Assembly: GCA_019359215.1 (NCBI GenBank)
Contig: JAHHHS010000005.1
Coordinates: 102,465-166,464 of the forward strand
Source of the DNA: Nostoc indistinguendum CM1-VF10
GTDB lineage: Bacteria; Cyanobacteriota; Cyanobacteriia; Cyanobacteriales; Nostocaceae
Direction: 5' to 3'
Length of the DNA stretch: 64,000 nucleotides
The first letter of the stretch is position 1, and every line of letters starts with the position of its first letter. A program made the position numbers and the translations under genes. The notes under the pieces were generated by a model, which did not search any database, had not been told where the DNA came from, and saw only the letters and a list, made by a program, of their open reading frames with translations. Shown here in pieces: positions 9,406 to 18,337 of the stretch.

Positions 9406-10398
9406 TTATTCTTTTTTCAGTTCTTCAAGCAATTGAATTACATGATGTTCAAAACCTTTATTTCGCTCTTGAACTGATTCAATCAAAGGTTTATCAAAAA
9501 GATTAATGACATACTTGCCTAGTTGAATACCTAAAGGTTTTAAATGTCCACCCTTTAGATTTTCCAGAAATTGTTGGGGTGGTTTTTTTAGAATATCAGT
9601 AAACCATTCACAGGTTAGTTTAGCAATATTATCGGATTTAAAACAAACTAAACCCATAATATTAAATAGCCCACTATCCTTGATTAAGTTCTGAGTTTCT
9701 TCAACAGTTGGTTTCACACCCCAGCCAAGATTATCGATGATATCTGCTAAAAACTGAGGACGGATTGCGCTCCCTGTATCAGCAATAGCAGGTGCTAATA
9801 GGATAGAAACTTGCCCTTTAATGAAGACACTGTTAATTTTGATTTCTCGCTTTACATAAGTGTAAATTAGTTTGCGATCTTCTAAAATTTTCCGTCTAAG
9901 CTCCTCAAAGAGAATGTTAACGTCTGCAACTACCCTTTCTATCTGTGACTCATCGGAAGTATAAGATAGCAAATTCCGAATAAACTTTTCTCTATCTTGA
10001 GCCTCAGGAGGCAAAGCAGTAAATCCTTCTAACAAGGAGATATATTTACAGCCGAGGCTATGTCCAATCCAAGAAAAGTTTTTATCATCTAGATAAGCTT
10101 CATAATCATATCCTGCAACACTTGCCATCCTTACAAGCTCTGGCAGAATTTCATACTGCTCTCTCATCAGGTAACCAGCTTCTACATAATGGTTAAAACT
10201 AAAATTGAAAGGCAGAAGAATAATCGTATATCCCTGCTCATATAAGCATTGAAGCAGATAGCGATAAAAAAGCATGGGGCCAAATGTACCAAAGAAAGCC
10301 CCTGCAATAAATTGAATTACTCCTTTAGGCTGTGGATGCAGAGCAACCCAGCTATGAGAAACGGGTTTAAATCTCAGTTTTAAATTTGTATTTCCCAT
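9406..10398 (-). CDS. DUF1350 family alpha/beta-hydrolase-like protein
   Basis: 330 residues, matching the DUF1350 family found in cyanobacteria and plastids. The N-terminal core GVIQFIAGAFFGTFGPMLFY and the segment LPFNFSFNH are family hallmarks. A nucleophile elbow GHSLGCKY at about residue 112-119 suggests an alpha/beta-hydrolase fold with Ser as possible nucleophile, but no substrate is known to me. The C-terminal third (FDKPLIESVQERNKGFEHH) is charged and helical. It has no signal peptide or membrane span, so it is probably soluble. It stands alone, with repeat DNA downstream and 750 bases of non-coding DNA upstream. Confidence 0.85.
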   Translation of the reverse strand: MGNTNLKLRFKPVSHSWVALHPQPKGVIQFIAGAFFGTFGPMLFYRYLLQCLYEQGYTIILLPFNFSFNHYVEAGYLMREQYEILPELVRMASVAGYDYEAYLDDKNFSWIGHSLGCKYISLLEGFTALPPEAQDREKFIRNLLSYTSDESQIERVVADVNILFEELRRKILEDRKLIYTYVKREIKINSVFIKGQVSILLAPAIADTGSAIRPQFLADIIDNLGWGVKPTVEETQNLIKDSGLFNIMGLVCFKSDNIAKLTCEWFTDILKKPPQQFLENLKGGHLKPLGIQLGKYVINLFDKPLIESVQERNKGFEHHVIQLLEELKKE

Positions 10399-11148
10399 GA
10401 CTTAGCAATGAGTGCGTCTCATTTCGGTAGGTGTATAATTAATCTCCAAACCAAAGTTGCTGCTTTTCGGATTCTTTAAAAGATTTTTTTGCAATAGGAA
10501 TTTTTAAAGATATGTGAATATTTGAATGTATCCATCATTTTTTTAAAGACACTGTACTTTGAAAGATTAAAGCACTGTTACTGTTAACATTTAGCTTACT
10601 CCTGTTGTAAACAAGCTAAATATCATCAGACATCGCTCGTCAAATTGTGGTAAAAAAGCATGAGGAGCGATCGCAGTTACCTCAATCTCAGGTGAAGACA
10701 CTGAGTTTGTGATTACCCAGCCCTTTCAAGGTGACTCCAAAAAGCTCTTCTGTCTCTCTTATCTCTGTGTACTCTGCGTCTATGTGGTTAAATAAATTAC
10801 TTTCTTATCGTTCCAAGCAGAGAGAGCGCTGAGAAAAAACAATCTTATTTTACGAATCCAGTGGACTTTTTCCGCTTCAGTTTAGCTAAATACGTTTTAG
10901 TAACACCAACTTTATTAGTAAATCAAGACCAGTTAGGCATTGCAGGCAGCAATTTGTGTGTAATAAAGCTTGTACAATTGTCAAGGCGGTTTTTCCTGCC
11001 AGAATACTTCTTAGGTGTAAGATTTATCGACAGCAAAATTTTTATACTTTGTGTTTTTCCATCCTTCACTTGTGGCAAAAATGCCCCAAGTTAGTAGCTC
11101 ATATCTTGCAATAGATAACTTTTACCCTTATGACTGGAGAGCAAAATC
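10399..11148. other. Intergenic region between DUF1350 gene and ccmP
   Basis: The two flanking genes are divergent, so both promoters should lie here. One HIP1-like GCGATCGC occurs near 10668. A 77-residue GTG frame at 10861-11094 is not supported by any motif. The ccmP ribosome binding site (GGAGAG, about 11135-11140) is at the right end. I see nothing else definite. Confidence 0.5.
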
Positions 11149-11790
11149 TTGGGAATAGAACTACGCAGTTTCGTATTTCTCGACAGCCTGCAACCTCAAC
11201 ATGCAGCATATATGGGAACAGTAGCCCAAGGCTTCTTACCATTACCAGGGGATACATCACTGTGGATTGAAATCTCTCCTGGTATCGAAATTAATAAAAT
11301 TACGGATGTAGCCCTCAAAGCTGCTTCTGTCCGTCCGGGAGTACAGATAGTTGAACGACTGTACGGACTATTGGAAGTTCATTCTAGCTCCCAAGGGGAA
11401 ACGCGAGCTGCTGGGCAAGCCATTTTGGCTGCATTGGGAGTCCGAAAAGAGGAATGTCTCAAACCGCGTGTTGTTTCTAGCCAAATTATCCGCAACATCG
11501 ATGCTTACCAAACACAACTTATTAATCGAACGCGACGGGGACAGCTACTACTAGCAGGGCAAACGCTGTATGTATTAGAAGTAGAGCCTGCTGCTTACGC
11601 CGCACTGGCTGCAAATGAAGCTGAAAAAGCAGCATCGATTAATATCCTTGAGGTTCAAGCTGTAGGTAGCTTTGGAAGGCTTTACTTAGGTGGACATGAA
11701 CGAGATATTCTAGCAGGTGCGGCGGGAGCATTAACGGCAATTGAAAGTGTAGCTGGTCGGGCAAATCCTCTAGGTATGCGTAAGGAGTAA
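11149..11790 (+). CDS. ccmP: Carboxysome shell protein CcmP (tandem BMC domains)
   Basis: 213 residues with two BMC folds in tandem: about 1-105 ([41 protein letters not shown]) and about 108-205 ([47 protein letters not shown]). This is the pattern of CcmP, a double-stacked trimer of the beta-carboxysome shell thought to gate metabolites such as RuBP and 3-PGA. The start is a TTG; GGAGAG about nine bases upstream and the conserved MGIELRS start support it. CcmP is normally encoded away from the main ccm cluster, as here. A pentapeptide-repeat gene follows after ten bases. Confidence 0.93.
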   Translation: MGIELRSFVFLDSLQPQHAAYMGTVAQGFLPLPGDTSLWIEISPGIEINKITDVALKAASVRPGVQIVERLYGLLEVHSSSQGETRAAGQAILAALGVRKEECLKPRVVSSQIIRNIDAYQTQLINRTRRGQLLLAGQTLYVLEVEPAAYAALAANEAEKAASINILEVQAVGSFGRLYLGGHERDILAGAAGALTAIESVAGRANPLGMRKE

Positions 11791-11800
11791 AGGAGAGAAA

Positions 11801-12607
11801 ATGGCAAATCGAGAGCATCTAACTTTACTCAAAGCAGGTGCAGTTACATGGATTGAGTGGAGAAAGAAAAATCCTCAGATTGAACCAGACCTCAGCACCG
11901 CAAATCTGCAAGGGGATAACCTCAGAGGCGCAAACCTCCAGGGGGTAAATTTGAGAAAGGTGGATTTAGGTAATGCTTTACTCGTGCGAGCAAACCTCAG
12001 TGGTGCTGACCTCAGTAGTGCCAACCTCTACAAAGCCTTGCTCGTTGAAGCTAACTTGAGTGATGCTAACTTCAGTGTGGCTAATTTGAGTGGTGCTATA
12101 CTTACGCAAGCAGATTTGAGTCATGCCAATTTGATTGGTGCTGACTTGAGTGAGGCAAATCTTAGAGGCGCTGCGATCGCTCATGCTAATCTAATTGGAA
12201 CTGACTTAAGAGGCGCTAACCTAAGATATGCCGATTTAGGTGCAGCAAAACTAATTCGGACTAATCTTTCCTTTGCCAACCTGATTGAAGCTAACTTGAT
12301 TGCGGCTGACCTCAGCGAAGCTAGTTTGTACGAAGCGGAAGTGTTGGGGGCTTATCTTTATAAAACTGAGCTGTACAAAGCTAATCTGAACAAGGCTCAC
12401 CTTAGTGGTGCTTACCTGTTCCGGGCTAACCTAAGTGAAGCTGATTTGAGTCAAGCTGATTTGAGTTGGACTAACCTTAGAGGCGCGAATTTGGCAGGAG
12501 CGAATCTTAGAGGAGCGAATCTTAGAGGAGCCGACATTAGGGGAGCTAACCTCAGCGGCGTAAATTTTCAGGAGGCAATTATGCCTGACGCTTCAAGGCA
12601 CGATTAA
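11801..12607 (+). CDS. Pentapeptide-repeat protein co-transcribed with ccmP
   Basis: 268 residues; from about residue 29 nearly all of the chain is A(D/N)LXX pentapeptides (for example ANLSGADLSSANL, ANLRGADIRGANL), predicting a right-handed quadrilateral beta-helix of roughly eleven coils. The first 28 residues (MANREHLTLLKAGAVTWIEWRK) form a cap. There is no signal peptide or transmembrane span, so it is probably cytoplasmic. The ATG has a strong AAGGAGAG site and starts ten bases after ccmP, indicating one operon. Pentapeptide proteins are abundant in cyanobacteria and mostly of unknown role; a link to carboxysomes is inferred only from the gene order. Confidence 0.93.
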   Translation: MANREHLTLLKAGAVTWIEWRKKNPQIEPDLSTANLQGDNLRGANLQGVNLRKVDLGNALLVRANLSGADLSSANLYKALLVEANLSDANFSVANLSGAILTQADLSHANLIGADLSEANLRGAAIAHANLIGTDLRGANLRYADLGAAKLIRTNLSFANLIEANLIAADLSEASLYEAEVLGAYLYKTELYKANLNKAHLSGAYLFRANLSEADLSQADLSWTNLRGANLAGANLRGANLRGADIRGANLSGVNFQEAIMPDASRHD

Positions 12608-13099
12608 TTAATTTTCTAATTAACATTTAGATTCATTTGCTGGAGTTTAAACTAGTTAGCAGTGTTAAATCACTCGGCACTGCTGATTTAATTAGGTTAA
12701 TTAAGCTTAAATTTAGCACTATGCATTTTGGGGCATTCTTTGCCAAAATAAGCTTTAGTACTTAAAAAAAGCATATAAAATTAGAAATTAAAAATTTTAC
12801 ATTTTTAAGATTTGCTAAAGAAGTTGACGTAACCGTAAGCGTTAATGATAATTAAGTAGTTACAATTAAGTAGAAAAATAATTAAAATAAATGATTTTTT
12901 ACACACCTACTTAGCATTTGCATAATCAATTAACCAAATCAATAATTAATATTTTATAAGTAGTATTAGTATTAATTAGGTTAACAAAGGCACCTGTATT
13001 TAAACTCAGAGTTTTAAATAATCTGCATTGAACTTATAAAAAGTTCTTTGACTGGGGCCGAAGTTAGGCATTAATTATTAGAAATTCAAGAAAAATAAT
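12608..13099. other. Very AT-rich intergenic region
   Basis: Nothing recognisable apart from AT-rich low-complexity DNA. It separates the ccmP pair from the calcium-repeat protein gene and should contain the promoter of the latter. Confidence 0.5.
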
Positions 13100-14446
13100 A
13101 TGGCAGTTATTTACGGCACTACATCTCCTGACACAAGAAATGGGACTTCGGGAGATGACACAATATATGGTTGGGCTAATGGTGGTAATGCCAATAGTTT
13201 GTCTGGTAACGATACTCTGAATGGTGCAGATGGTAATGATAATCTGTTTGGCGGGACGGGAAACGACAGTTTAATCGGTGGTCTTGGCAATGACACACTT
13301 AATGGCGGCTTGGGTATCGACAGCTTAAATGGGGGAGTAGGCGACGACACTTACACCATTGACAGTGCTACCGACACCATTACAGAGGCTACTAATTCAG
13401 GCACAGATAGCGTCCGGTCTTCTGTCGCCTACACACTGGGTGCCAATCTGGAGAACCTGATACTGACCGGAACTAGCGCCATCAACGGGACAGGTAACAG
13501 TCTTAATAACATAGTCTTTGGTAATACTGTTAACAACACTTTGAATGGCAGAGCAGGTAATGACACGCTAGATGGTAATTTGGGCAATGATACCCTCAAT
13601 GGTGACGACGGTAATGATAGTTTACAGGGCGGGCCCGGCAATGACAGGCTCAATGGGGGGTCTGGAAACGATATTCTCATCGGTGTTTGGCCCGGTAGTG
13701 CACTCTCACCTGGATTAGGAGAGACTGATACCTTAACTGGCGGTGTTGGGCTAGATAGATTTATCCTTGGGGACGCTATAAATGTCTACTATGACGATAA
13801 AAACACTACCAATGCTGGTTTTGGGGACTTGGCTACTATTACTGACTTCAACACTAGTGAAGATCGAATAGAACTCAAAGGCTCCCCAAAAAACTACCGC
13901 TTGCAATCTGCTGGAGCCACTACACAAATATTTTTAGACAAACCTGGAGCAGAGCCAGACGAGATCATAGGTATTGTGCAGAGGGTAGTAAACCTCAGGC
14001 TTGATAGTGACGATTTCCTTTTCTATGAGCAGGAAAACGCTAGACAAGCTACAAACAATACACTAGCCAGCGCTCAAGAATTGGGTTCTTTATCATTAGG
14101 CTCAGACGTTAATATTTCAGGTGAGTTAGTCACAGTTCAACCGGGGGACAATCCCGATTTCGACTTTTTTACATTCTCTCTAGCAAATCAAAAAACTGTC
14201 ACTATTAGTGCGGCTACAACCGATGATACAGTTATTGGACTGTTTAACAATACTGGGATTTTACTGCAAAGTGACGACGATAGTGGCCCCGACTTTGGGT
14301 CATTAATCACCGCTTCACTGGGTGCTGGAACTTACTCAATATCAGTGAGTAAATATGCTTTCTTCCCTCAAAATGGCGAAACTTTCTCTGGCTCTAGTGA
14401 TAGCAACCCTGCTCCTTACACGCTGAAAATCAGTTTGGCAACTTAA
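13100..14446 (+). CDS. RTX/hemolysin-type calcium-binding repeat protein with PPC-like C-terminal domain
   Basis: 448 residues. Residues about 10-75 and 140-200 hold GGxGxD nonapeptides (GGTGNDSLIGGLGNDTLNGG; LDGNLGNDTLNGDDGNDSL), which fold as calcium-loaded parallel beta-rolls outside the cell. Between them is the repeat-spacer type seen in large cyanobacterial RTX proteins (DSVRSSVAYTLGANLENLIL). The C-terminal 115 residues (ISGELVTVQPGDNPDFDFFT to PAPYTLKISLAT) resemble a pre-peptidase C-terminal/DVUA0089 beta-sandwich. There is no N-terminal signal, consistent with type I secretion. A weak AAGAAA site precedes the ATG. No protease or adhesin domain is present, so the role is probably surface attachment or matrix. 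Confidence 0.88.
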   Translation: MAVIYGTTSPDTRNGTSGDDTIYGWANGGNANSLSGNDTLNGADGNDNLFGGTGNDSLIGGLGNDTLNGGLGIDSLNGGVGDDTYTIDSATDTITEATNSGTDSVRSSVAYTLGANLENLILTGTSAINGTGNSLNNIVFGNTVNNTLNGRAGNDTLDGNLGNDTLNGDDGNDSLQGGPGNDRLNGGSGNDILIGVWPGSALSPGLGETDTLTGGVGLDRFILGDAINVYYDDKNTTNAGFGDLATITDFNTSEDRIELKGSPKNYRLQSAGATTQIFLDKPGAEPDEIIGIVQRVVNLRLDSDDFLFYEQENARQATNNTLASAQELGSLSLGSDVNISGELVTVQPGDNPDFDFFTFSLANQKTVTISAATTDDTVIGLFNNTGILLQSDDDSGPDFGSLITASLGAGTYSISVSKYAFFPQNGETFSGSSDSNPAPYTLKISLAT

Positions 14447-14635
14447 GATAGTACTGCATTAAAAAGCTGACTTTAAGTATACTTTTAGTGCTAGTTAAAG
14501 GAACACAATTCTGTGCCCACCTTGCCTAACAAAAGAATATTTATAAGCTAGTACCCATTGATCATTTCACCCTATAATCTCTAAAACTGTTTCCTTTCTC
14601 AAGAAGATTTAGCAATAAAATCATCTGATTATTTT

Positions 14636-16096
14636 ATGAACAAAATAATGAATAACATTAACTCATCCAACCAAGAGCAACGCAGATTTATCAGGAAGTT
14701 TGCTCTCAAAAGCTACTTTGTTGCTGCTAAAACGTTGTTATTTACAATAGTTCTATTAAATTATGGCACTACTGGAGTAAATGCTGAACCTAAAGCCCTG
14801 CGTCCTGATATTCAGATTCGTAATATTACGAATACCATATCGGTCTCTGCTTCGGTTCGGATTGTAAAAGATCCACGAAACAATACCCTCTATTACCTCA
14901 AACAAAATGGTGATATTTATCAAGTTAATTTAGGCTTGTCTAATAGTAGACTTGTGTACGACTCTAGTAATCATAATCTAGGTGAGACTCAAGGTATGGC
15001 CATTGGCCCTAACGGCACAATTTATTTAGTTGGCAATGCAGACCTTGTGAATAACCAGACCAAAGGAATTATTGTTAAAGGTGAAATTAAGTCAGGTACA
15101 GAACAGCGCGTCTGGTCTGTCTTAGCTAAGAGTGCAGGCTATCCCAAAAGCAGAACAGCCTATGACCATCGCTTCAACGGCGTGGTTGTTAGCCCGGATG
15201 GTAATTTTATCTATGTGAATAGCGGTTCTCGTACCGATCACGGTGAGGTTCAATCTGCTAATGGCCTATATCCTGATACTCGCGAAGTAGGATTAACCGC
15301 CTGTATACTCCGTCTTCCTACTAATGGCAAAAATCTTTTTCTTGCAAACGATCGCACAACTTTAAAGGCCGGTGGCTATATTTTTGCAGAAGGAATACGT
15401 AATACTTTCGATATGGCCTTTGCACCCAATGGGGATTTATTTGGCACAGAAAATGGCCCCGATCGCGACATGTCAGAAGAATTAAATTGGCTCCGTCGAG
15501 GTGGTAATTACGGCTTTCCCTGGCGGATTGGCGGGACAGACAACCCACAACAATTCCCCAATTATGATCCTGCCAAAGACCTTTTGTTAAGCCCCAAATT
15601 TAATGCCGTCCAAAGGGGCTACTTTCGTAACGATCCAACTTTTCCTGCTCGGCCTACTGGAAACTTGATTGAACCAATTCCTAATTTGGGGCCAGACGCA
15701 GACAATTTCCGTGATCCTGTAGATGGCAAAGTTAAAGACGCTAGTGTTCTTGGGCAACCTTTTAGCAGTTTTACATCGCACCGCTCTCCTTTGGGCTTAG
15801 TTTTTGATACACAAGGAGTACTGAGTCCAGAATTCAACAGAGATGGATTCATGCTGAGTTTTACAACAGGCGACCCCATCGGCGAAACACTACCAGGCCC
15901 TTTTAAAGATTCCGGTCAAGACCTACTGCATTTAAACTTAACTAAAGTAGGAAATACCAACTATAAATTTAATGCTACCCGCATTGTTGAAGGTTTTACT
16001 AATCCTATTGACGCTGCGATTATCGGCAATAAAATTTATGTTCTGGAATATGGTGGAAATCAAGGAATTTGGGAAATCACTATGCCGACTAGATGA
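14636..16096 (+). CDS. Exported glucose/sorbosone dehydrogenase-like beta-propeller protein
   Basis: 486 residues. An N-terminal basic stretch (RRFIRKFALKSYF) and hydrophobic segment (TLLFTIVLLNYGTTGVNAEP) form a long signal peptide with a likely cleavage after VNA. The rest is a six-bladed propeller with features of PQQ-dependent aldose dehydrogenases: FAEGIRNTFDMAFAPNGDLFG, NGPDRDMSEELNWLRRGGNYGFPW, and the late HRSPLGLVF. In the family such proteins oxidise sugars in the periplasm with PQQ. Several members lack full cofactor ligands, so enzyme activity is not certain. It follows the RTX gene after 189 bases on the same strand, possibly with its own promoter. Confidence 0.82.
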   Translation: MNKIMNNINSSNQEQRRFIRKFALKSYFVAAKTLLFTIVLLNYGTTGVNAEPKALRPDIQIRNITNTISVSASVRIVKDPRNNTLYYLKQNGDIYQVNLGLSNSRLVYDSSNHNLGETQGMAIGPNGTIYLVGNADLVNNQTKGIIVKGEIKSGTEQRVWSVLAKSAGYPKSRTAYDHRFNGVVVSPDGNFIYVNSGSRTDHGEVQSANGLYPDTREVGLTACILRLPTNGKNLFLANDRTTLKAGGYIFAEGIRNTFDMAFAPNGDLFGTENGPDRDMSEELNWLRRGGNYGFPWRIGGTDNPQQFPNYDPAKDLLLSPKFNAVQRGYFRNDPTFPARPTGNLIEPIPNLGPDADNFRDPVDGKVKDASVLGQPFSSFTSHRSPLGLVFDTQGVLSPEFNRDGFMLSFTTGDPIGETLPGPFKDSGQDLLHLNLTKVGNTNYKFNATRIVEGFTNPIDAAIIGNKIYVLEYGGNQGIWEITMPTR

Positions 16097-16227
16097 AGCA
16101 GACTGAGTATTTTTGTTGTCAAACTCTAGGTAACAGAACATCTGGACATTAAGAGGATGTTTGAAAACTCGTAAAATATACTAGAAACCCCCTCTTCCCT
16201 ACAAGGGAATGGGGGCTACGTTTCTAA

Positions 16228-17359
16228 TACCAATTTAATGTGAAGCTGCATAGAAAAGAGCTTCGAGAATAAAGTTATAAGAAGAGATAGATATTACCTG
16301 CTCAAGTGTAAGTTGATCAAATATTTATTGGATGCGATCGCGTAAACTTTGTAAAGAAGAGAAAAGCTGATTTTTGAGTGGTTCCTTGAGGAGCTGCCAA
16401 AGCCTTTCAATGGGATTGAGTTCAGGGGCTGAAGGTCGTTGAAACAGAGGAATAATATTTTCTGGCCAACAAATCGCTGAACTTGTATGAGCAGGTGCTT
16501 GGTCAACCTGTAAAATAGCGTAATCCCCACCTAATTGTTGAGATAGCCAGTCCAAAAACTGTTGAAAACACTCGCCATCTAGTTTTGGATATTCGTAAAG
16601 AAAGTGGTCTCCAGTCAATGGTTCAATTGCACCATAAATCCAAAAATTTTCCCGTGGCCATTTCACCTCAACAGTGGGCTTTACTCCAGAGGCAGTAATC
16701 ACTTTTCCTGTTAGAGTTTTGAGTCCAACCCTAGTTTCATCCTGGCACAGGTAGCGAACACACTTGCCGCCAGGTGCTAGATGTTTTTCTAGACGATTCA
16801 GAATGATACCGAGTTTTTTTTAAACTCAGATACTAACTTTTCATCCTGCTTATGGCTTTGAGGACGTGGTACTTTTAGTTTTGCCCCTAATCGATATCGA
16901 ACCAATGCATAAACCGTTGCATACTCTATATCTTGCCCCTGCTCTTGCTTTAACCACTCCACTATTGCACCATAGCTACTAAAGCCTTTTCCTGTTTTTA
17001 ACTCCTCCTCAAGTGCCGCGATCGCTCCTTCAGGAATTTTCCGTTTTGCTCCTAGTGCTTTTTTGATTTCTAATAAGCCTGATATGCCATCAGTTCTGTA
17101 CTTCTGCAACCATCTCGTGACCGTTGAAGTATCTTTTGCCAAACGTTTTCCGATTTCTTGCTGCTCCTTAACCTGCCCGCTTTTTATCCACCACAGCATC
17201 ATAAGCTTTTCTTTCTGATTTCCTAAATTCGCTGTTTGTAGACGTTTTTTAAGTTCTTCTTCGCTCTCTGCGATTTCAATCTTAAAAGGGCGGCTCATGG
17301 TTATTTTAATTTATCGAGTTTGTTTCCTCTATTGTATGCAGCTTCATATAAAATTGGTA
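16228..17359 (-). mobile_element. IS630-family insertion sequence, apparently complete
   Basis: Near-identical 25-base terminal inverted repeats are seen: the left end at 16228 reads TACCAATTTAATGTGAAGC and continues TGCATA; the right end read inward from 17359 is TACCAATTTTATATGAAGC followed by TGCATA (two mismatches). Both ends coincide with TA, the IS630/Tc1 target dinucleotide. Inside is one transposase split over two frames joined by an A8 slippery run. The element lies within a smaller inverted-repeat element. Confidence 0.9.
16325..17298 (-). CDS. IS630-family transposase, probably made by -1 ribosomal frameshifting
   Basis: Frame one (17298-16798, MSRPFKIEIAESEEELKKRL) is a helix-turn-helix region (GKRLAKDTSTVTRWLQKYR) with a second winged-helix part (FSSYGAIVEWLKQE). 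Frame two, down to 16325, is the DDE catalytic domain. At 16814-16821 the coding strand has eight A (TTT AAA AAA AAC); slipping back one base continues as KKKLGIILNRLEKHL into LCQDETR. The catalytic acids are then D in QDET, D in LQVDQAPAH and E in NPIERLW. The full product is about 325 residues. The clean join at a homopolymer and intact motifs suggest programmed frameshifting and not decay. Confidence 0.85.
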
Positions 17360-17399
17360 TAAGGCTTTGATGTTAATAAAAATACTTTTCAAACATCCT

Positions 17400-17954
17400 C
17401 TAAGAGATGATTGCTCCCTGATGTTGTTCAATCCAATCCCTTCCCCATTGGAACCGTACCCCAGCACTACGGGCGGCAGCTTCATCTTCGGCGTGATCGC
17501 CTACATAGATTGTATTTTCGCGAGTATGCTTGTGCCGTACCATTGCCAGTTGCAACATTCCTGCTTTGGGTTTGCGATAGTGCCCTGACCATTTGGTTTT
17601 ACTGTGGTTATGCACATTGTGGCGAGTGACACGGAAACATTTCTTGCCTTCAAAGTCAGGGCAAAAGTAGATTTCTCTTAATTCTGGAAATAGCTCAAGC
17701 GTATACTGCTGTTCGGTGATGCACTGTTGAATAGACTTGTGCCCTGCGGCAACGCCACCTTGATTGGTAATACCGACAATAATCCAATTATCTTTGTAAG
17801 TGCCAATAGCAACTTCAGCACCCGAAATAATTTTCTGGTCTTGAGGATGTTGAAAGTATTGCTTGCCGCTAAGTGGTTCTCGAATTGTGCCGTCTAAGTC
17901 CAGCAATAATAGGCTCATCTTTTCTGTGTTGAACTCTCCCCTCATATTCGACAT
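17400..17954 (-). CDS. HAD-family phosphatase, HisB-N/GmhB-like (HAD-IIIA)
   Basis: 184 residues. Motif I is LLLLDLDGTIREP (nucleophile Asp in DLDGT, about residues 18-22), motif II ITNQGGVAAG, and motif IV VGDHAEDEAAARSAG. This is the HAD-IIIA type that includes histidinol phosphatase, heptose bisphosphatase and 3'-phosphatases. A run with cysteines and histidines (YFCPDFEGKKC ... HNVHNHS) may form the zinc loop typical of GmhB-like enzymes. The start could be the ATG at 17954 or the one at 17918 next to the domain (MSLLLLDLDG). The TAG stop spans the junction with the MITE at 17400, so the original C-terminus may have been replaced. Confidence 0.78.
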   Translation of the reverse strand: MSNMRGEFNTEKMSLLLLDLDGTIREPLSGKQYFQHPQDQKIISGAEVAIGTYKDNWIIVGITNQGGVAAGHKSIQQCITEQQYTLELFPELREIYFCPDFEGKKCFRVTRHNVHNHSKTKWSGHYRKPKAGMLQLAMVRHKHTRENTIYVGDHAEDEAAARSAGVRFQWGRDWIEQHQGAIIS

Positions 17955-18337
17955 CCTAAGCTGGTAATCATTACTTATCCTCTAGCTATCGGAAGGCGTA
18001 TTCGAGTGGCTGATCCTCCTCCAGATTGAATTGTAGATGTGATGGGTTAGTTAGAATACAACAATAATAGAAATAGTGACAGGTTTCCTAAATAGCTGCC
18101 CCTTCTACGCAAAGGGAAGCGCTTTTTATATATCACTTAATACGAATCCGTTGCTTTAGATAGAGAGTGAATGAAATATAAATAGCTACGGTTTAAGTGA
18201 AACCTAGTTGAGTGGCGATATCCAAGTCATTAGACTTCGTGGATAAGTCTTTTTTGCTTCACATTTTGCGATCGCCAAAGGGCTGGACAGGGCCAAAAAA
18301 AGTAGATGACAAAGAAGAACGACTGAGAGCAGCATTT
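17955..18337. other. Intergenic region upstream of the deleted reductase gene
   Basis: No gene I can support. The frame of the downstream reductase is open back to 18212, but those 42 residues do not look like protein and include the HIP1-type GCGATCGCC at 18267. Promoters for the divergent HAD and reductase genes are expected here. Confidence 0.4.

Larger units (their letters stand above)
16153..17400. mobile_element. About 118-bp MITE-like element, split by an IS630 insertion
   Basis: A perfect inverted repeat GAGGATGTTTGAAAA lies at 16153-16167 and, inverted, at 17386-17400. It is bounded by TAA on both sides in direct orientation (16150-16152 and 17401-17403). Removing the IS630 element leaves about 118 bases, including an internal hairpin (AACCCCC ... 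GGGGG, about 16185-16217). Ends and TNA target fit IS5-type transposases acting on a non-autonomous element. The right end forms part of the HAD gene stop codon. Confidence 0.72.

Noticed and set aside
10861..11094. 77-codon GTG frame upstream of ccmP
   Set aside because: No ribosome binding site, no recognisable domain, and composition like translated AT-rich intergenic DNA.
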